64,000 nucleotides of DNA, taken from positions 1-64,000 of the forward strand of contig NZ_BONV01000008.1 of NCBI RefSeq assembly GCF_016862895.1. The letters are read 5' to 3'. Of this stretch, positions 61,517 to 64,000 are shown piece after piece; the first letter of the stretch is position 1; each line of letters begins with the position of its first letter. The stretch is from Planotetraspora kaengkrachanensis (GTDB lineage Bacteria; Actinomycetota; Actinomycetes; Streptosporangiales; Streptosporangiaceae). The position numbers and the translations under genes were made by a program. Below the pieces are notes generated by a model. It did no database searches, was not told the origin of the DNA, and saw nothing but the letters and a program-made list of their open reading frames with translations.

Positions 61517-62539
61517 TCAGAACACGGGGATGATGTCCTCGGGGTCGATCACGTCGACCGCGACGCCCTCGATGTCCAGCTCGGGGATCGCGGGGAACTC
61601 GATGCCCCACCGTTCGACGATCACCCGGACGCGCGCCATGGCGACCCGCCAGTTCTCCGCCTGGTCCTCGTAGGACAACACGCCGAGCCCGGCCTCCCGC
61701 GCGTGGTCCATGAGCACCCGGTGGTTGTGCAGGAAGTACGGCGGGATCTCCCAGAAGCCCTCCGGCGGCTCCCAGAGGATCATCGACAGGAACACGAAGC
61801 CGGCGCGGAGTTGCCTGGTGATGAGGCCGCGCACGTCATCGGTGAGCCCCGGCCACTCGTTCTCGAGGATCGTCATGCAGATCTGCAGGTGGCGCGACTC
61901 GTCCCGGCCGATCTTGTGGAACATCTCGGAGAACACCGGGTGGGCGGTCGCGGAGGCCATCCCCCGGAACAGCGTCGAGGCGGCCATCTCCCCCATCATG
62001 AAGCTGGTGAAGAGCACGGCCAGCGAGTACTTCCCCACGGCGGCGTTGTAGCCCGTCCAGTAACGGCCGCCGTTGTGGTATAGCCAGCCGATGTTGTTGT
62101 GCGCGGCGCGCTCCAGGTCGGTGGACGGCTGCCAGTCGAGCGGACCGCCCGGCCACAGGCGGGCGATCGACCGCTGGCAGCACTCCTCGTGGTTCATCTC
62201 GTCCCGGGTGATCGAGAAGAAGCACTTGCGGACGGGATCCTCCTCGTGCTTCTCGAACGCCTGGATCGTCGCACGCGCGAAGACGGCGGGCCCGGACGCG
62301 TCGAAGTTGGCCAGCACGGAGAACCAGTACATGATCCCCAGCCGCTGTTCGCGCGTGAACGCCGACGGATCGAGGAGGTCCCAGGGAAGGTCGGCCGGAT
62401 TCCACACCATCCGCTTCGACTTCTCGTAGATCGCCGCCAGCTTCGCCGTCTCGACCCGCCACTCCATCGGGTAGATGTTCGGCTGCGGGACCTCGGGTGC
62501 GGGCCACAGACCGCCTTCGGGAATCGTGACGTCCGCCAT
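61517..62539 (-). CDS. Ferritin-like nonheme diiron protein of unknown substrate
   Basis: 340 residues from ATG 62539 (GGTGAAG upstream; a further upstream ATG is less likely). A four-helix diiron signature is visible: TRDEMNHEECC (ExxH), MMGEMAAST and GRDESRHLQIC (ExxxH-type second site). It has no signal peptide. It resembles R2-like or aminobenzoate-oxygenase-like diiron enzymes; I cannot choose between oxygenase and oxidase. Stand-alone gene between the AraC gene and a transporter. The C-terminus VIDPEDIIPVF is acidic. Confidence 0.75.
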   Translation of the reverse strand: MADVTIPEGGLWPAPEVPQPNIYPMEWRVETAKLAAIYEKSKRMVWNPADLPWDLLDPSAFTREQRLGIMYWFSVLANFDASGPAVFARATIQAFEKHEEDPVRKCFFSITRDEMNHEECCQRSIARLWPGGPLDWQPSTDLERAAHNNIGWLYHNGGRYWTGYNAAVGKYSLAVLFTSFMMGEMAASTLFRGMASATAHPVFSEMFHKIGRDESRHLQICMTILENEWPGLTDDVRGLITRQLRAGFVFLSMILWEPPEGFWEIPPYFLHNHRVLMDHAREAGLGVLSYEDQAENWRVAMARVRVIVERWGIEFPAIPELDIEGVAVDVIDPEDIIPVF

Positions 62540-62632
62540 CGCTTCACCGCCGCTCGAATGGTGTGACAGTTTCAGCCCTATCCTGCGCCGACCTGTTACA
62601 CGATTCAAGCCCTTCCCGGCCATGCTTCTCGT

Positions 62633-63571
62633 TCAACCGCCGGACCGCCGGCTGCCCTGGCTCACCGCGACGCAGACGAGTACAGCCGCCGCGGCCACGA
62701 CCGTCGCCATGCCGAACCGCTCATCCAGGAACAACCAGGCCCAGACGAGGGTGAGCAGCGGCTGCGCCAGCTGCACCTGCCCGGCGCGGGCGATCCCTCC
62801 CCTGGCGAGCCCGGCGTACCAGGGGATGAAGCCGAGGAACATCGAGATCAGGCTGACGTAGGCGAAGCCCCCCACGGACACGGCGGTGAGCCGGGGCTCG
62901 GTGACCAGCGCCAGCACGACTGTCGCGGGCACCGTGACAGGCGCCGCCACGACCAGCGCGTACGAGATGACCCGCCAGCCCGGCTCCGAGCGGGCCAGCC
63001 GGCCGCCCTCGGTGTACCCGACGGCCGCGGAGAGCAGGGCGAGGACGAGCAGCAGGTCGGCGACGGCGAACTCCCCGCTCCCCCGGGTGAGGGTGAACGC
63101 CGTGATCGACACCACTCCACCGGCGCACGCGAGCCAGAAGAGCGGGCGCGGCCGCTCCCCTGCCCGCAGGACGGCGAAGGCGGCGGTGGCCGCCGGCAGC
63201 AGACCGATGACGACCGCGGAGTGCGCCGTGCTCGCGCCGCCGTGCAGGGCCAGCCCGCTGAACAACGGGAAGCCCACGGCCACGCCGAGCACGATCAGCA
63301 CGTAGGACCGGAGATGCGCCCGCGGCGGCAGGATCGGCGCGCCCGCCGCCTTGAGGGAGACGGCGGCCAGGACGGCGGCGAAGGCCGCCCGCCCCATCGC
63401 CACCAGATAGGGATCGAGGCCGCGCATCGCGAAGACGGTCGCGGGAAACGAGCCGGAGAACGCGATCACTCCGAGGCCGGCGAGCAGAGTGCCATGCCAG
63501 GCGTGCCGCCGTCCCTCCGCGGGGGACTGCGCTACCGGAAGCGTGACGATAGCGCTATTGTCAACTTTCAT
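62633..63571 (-). CDS. EamA-type DMT superfamily transporter
   Basis: 312 residues from ATG 63571. Ten membrane segments in two EamA repeats, with SFPATVFAMRGLDPYLVAMGRAAFAA (in parts) at the first and AQPLLTLVWAWLFLDERFG at the end of the second, the typical final signature. It exports or imports small metabolites such as amino acids. Its start codon shares CATG with the start of the divergent MocR-type gene. A start further upstream would lie inside that gene. Confidence 0.9.
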   Translation of the reverse strand: MKVDNSAIVTLPVAQSPAEGRRHAWHGTLLAGLGVIAFSGSFPATVFAMRGLDPYLVAMGRAAFAAVLAAVSLKAAGAPILPPRAHLRSYVLIVLGVAVGFPLFSGLALHGGASTAHSAVVIGLLPAATAAFAVLRAGERPRPLFWLACAGGVVSITAFTLTRGSGEFAVADLLLVLALLSAAVGYTEGGRLARSEPGWRVISYALVVAAPVTVPATVVLALVTEPRLTAVSVGGFAYVSLISMFLGFIPWYAGLARGGIARAGQVQLAQPLLTLVWAWLFLDERFGMATVVAAAAVLVCVAVSQGSRRSGG

Positions 63572-63592
63572 GAATGACGATAGCAGTATCGT
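63546..63592. promoter_or_regulatory. Mutually embedded leaderless promoters and two operator palindromes
   Basis: ACGATAGCGCTATTGT (63546-63561) and ACGATAGCAGTATCGT (63577-63592) are related palindromes 31 bp apart, three helical turns. TATTGT in the first fits a plus-strand -10 eight bases before ATG 63570. TATCGT on the minus strand (63582-63577) fits a -10 five bases before ATG 63571. Each -10 lies within the coding region of the opposite gene. No ribosome sites can fit. Confidence 0.65.
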
Positions 63593-64000
63593 GCGTCTTG
63601 CCGCGATCCTCCGCACCGAGGTGGACGCGTCGCGGCCCGGCGAGCGACTGCCGTCGAGCAGGGAGATCATGCGCCGCCACGGGGTGAGCCCGGTGACGGT
63701 CTCGCGGGCCATCGCCCAGCTCGCCGCCGAGGGGCGAGTGGTGACGCGGCCGGGCAGCGGAGCGTTCGTGGCGCCGGTCAGGGCGCCCGCGGCCGAGGCT
63801 CCGGACCTGTCGTGGCAGACGGTCTCCCTCGGGGACAGGGTCGTGGACGACTCCGGCGTCGTGAGCCTGCTCGCGCAGCCGCCGGACGGGGTCGTCCCGC
63901 TGACGGGGGGCTACCTGAACCCCGAACTCCGGCCGGTGCGGGAGTTGTCGGCCGCGGCGGCGAGAGCCGTACGGAGACCCGGAAGCTGGGCGGTGCCGCC
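63570..64000 (+). CDS. MocR-type GntR regulator (aminotransferase-like domain, truncated by window end)
   Basis: 143 codons are visible. The N-terminal GntR winged helix is LPSSREIMRRHGVSPVTVSRAIAQLAAEGRVVTRPGSGAFV (in parts), followed by a linker and the beginning of a fold-type I aminotransferase-like domain (VVPLTGGYLNPELRPV). MocR proteins bind PLP and often regulate a neighbouring transporter; here the divergent EamA gene. The ATG overlaps that of the EamA gene within CATG. The C-terminal aminotransferase domain is outside the window. Confidence 0.88.
   Translation, partial: MNDDSSIVRLAAILRTEVDASRPGERLPSSREIMRRHGVSPVTVSRAIAQLAAEGRVVTRPGSGAFVAPVRAPAAEAPDLSWQTVSLGDRVVDDSGVVSLLAQPPDGVVPLTGGYLNPELRPVRELSAAAARAVRRPGSWAVP

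Overview
The window is GC-rich actinomycete DNA (roughly 70% GC by eye). Genes are tightly packed with many ATGA/GTGA start-stop overlaps and frequent GTG starts. A conserved actinobacterial block (ftsK, a RodZ-like gene, rimO, pgsA, cinA, clgR) is present, along with a SARP-type regulator, sugar ABC operons without their own ATPase, and several GntR-type regulators. A Streptosporangiales-type host is my inference; no rRNA or tRNA gene was seen that could settle it.

Layout. 1-6003: a divergent cluster with dissociated NRPS-like parts (two free-standing condensation proteins, an adenylate-forming ligase, a carrier protein) and an N,N-dimethylformamidase-like protein ending in a five-repeat propeller. 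6013-8648: a LuxR-type two-component system divergent from a small membrane protein. 8753-9436: a VanX-like dipeptidase. 9453-16882: a das-like amino-sugar uptake locus (binding protein, two permeases, GH3 hexosaminidase) bracketed by two ROK repressor paralogs with similar upstream sites. 17039-19922: an Fe-S type photolyase relative, an Rrf2 regulator and endonuclease VIII. 19919-26506: clgR, cinA, pgsA, rimO, RodZ-like and ftsK on the minus strand. 26629-30365: a PfkB sugar kinase and a possible nucleobase operon (deaminase, 2OG oxygenase, NCS1 permease).

30558-48646: a large pectin/hexuronate region. It holds an IclR regulator, an enolase-superfamily enzyme, an ABC importer, two 5-dehydro-4-deoxyglucarate dehydratases, a secreted pectate lyase, a Tat-exported GH2 enzyme with inserted discoidin domains, 2-oxoglutarate semialdehyde dehydrogenase, uronate dehydrogenase, glucarate dehydratase and an unrecognised protein. 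Together these spell the oxidative route uronate -> aldarate -> 5-dehydro-4-deoxyglucarate -> 2-oxoglutarate semialdehyde -> 2-oxoglutarate. The two kdgD genes carry near-identical palindromes (TTCATGTATATGAA and TTCATATATATGAA), which suggests one regulon. The 587-bp gap between the pectate lyase and the GH2 gene holds two head-to-head arrays of 53-bp repeats.

48662-53975: a SARP regulator, a drug-type MFS exporter and a DUF402 protein. 54059-56877: rnj and dapA. 57132-59767: a small Cys-containing conserved protein divergent from a HutC-type regulator, then radC and an unusual regulator made of two GntR DNA-binding domains. 59843-64000: two DJ-1/PfpI-type genes (one fused to AraC), a ferritin-like diiron protein, and an EamA transporter whose start codon overlaps that of a divergent MocR-type regulator cut by the window end.

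The best candidates for something undescribed are the 1-6003 cluster, the 53-bp repeat arrays at 38317-38737, the uncharacterised hexuronate-operon protein at 47516, and the EamA/MocR pair with apparently leaderless, mutually embedded promoters.
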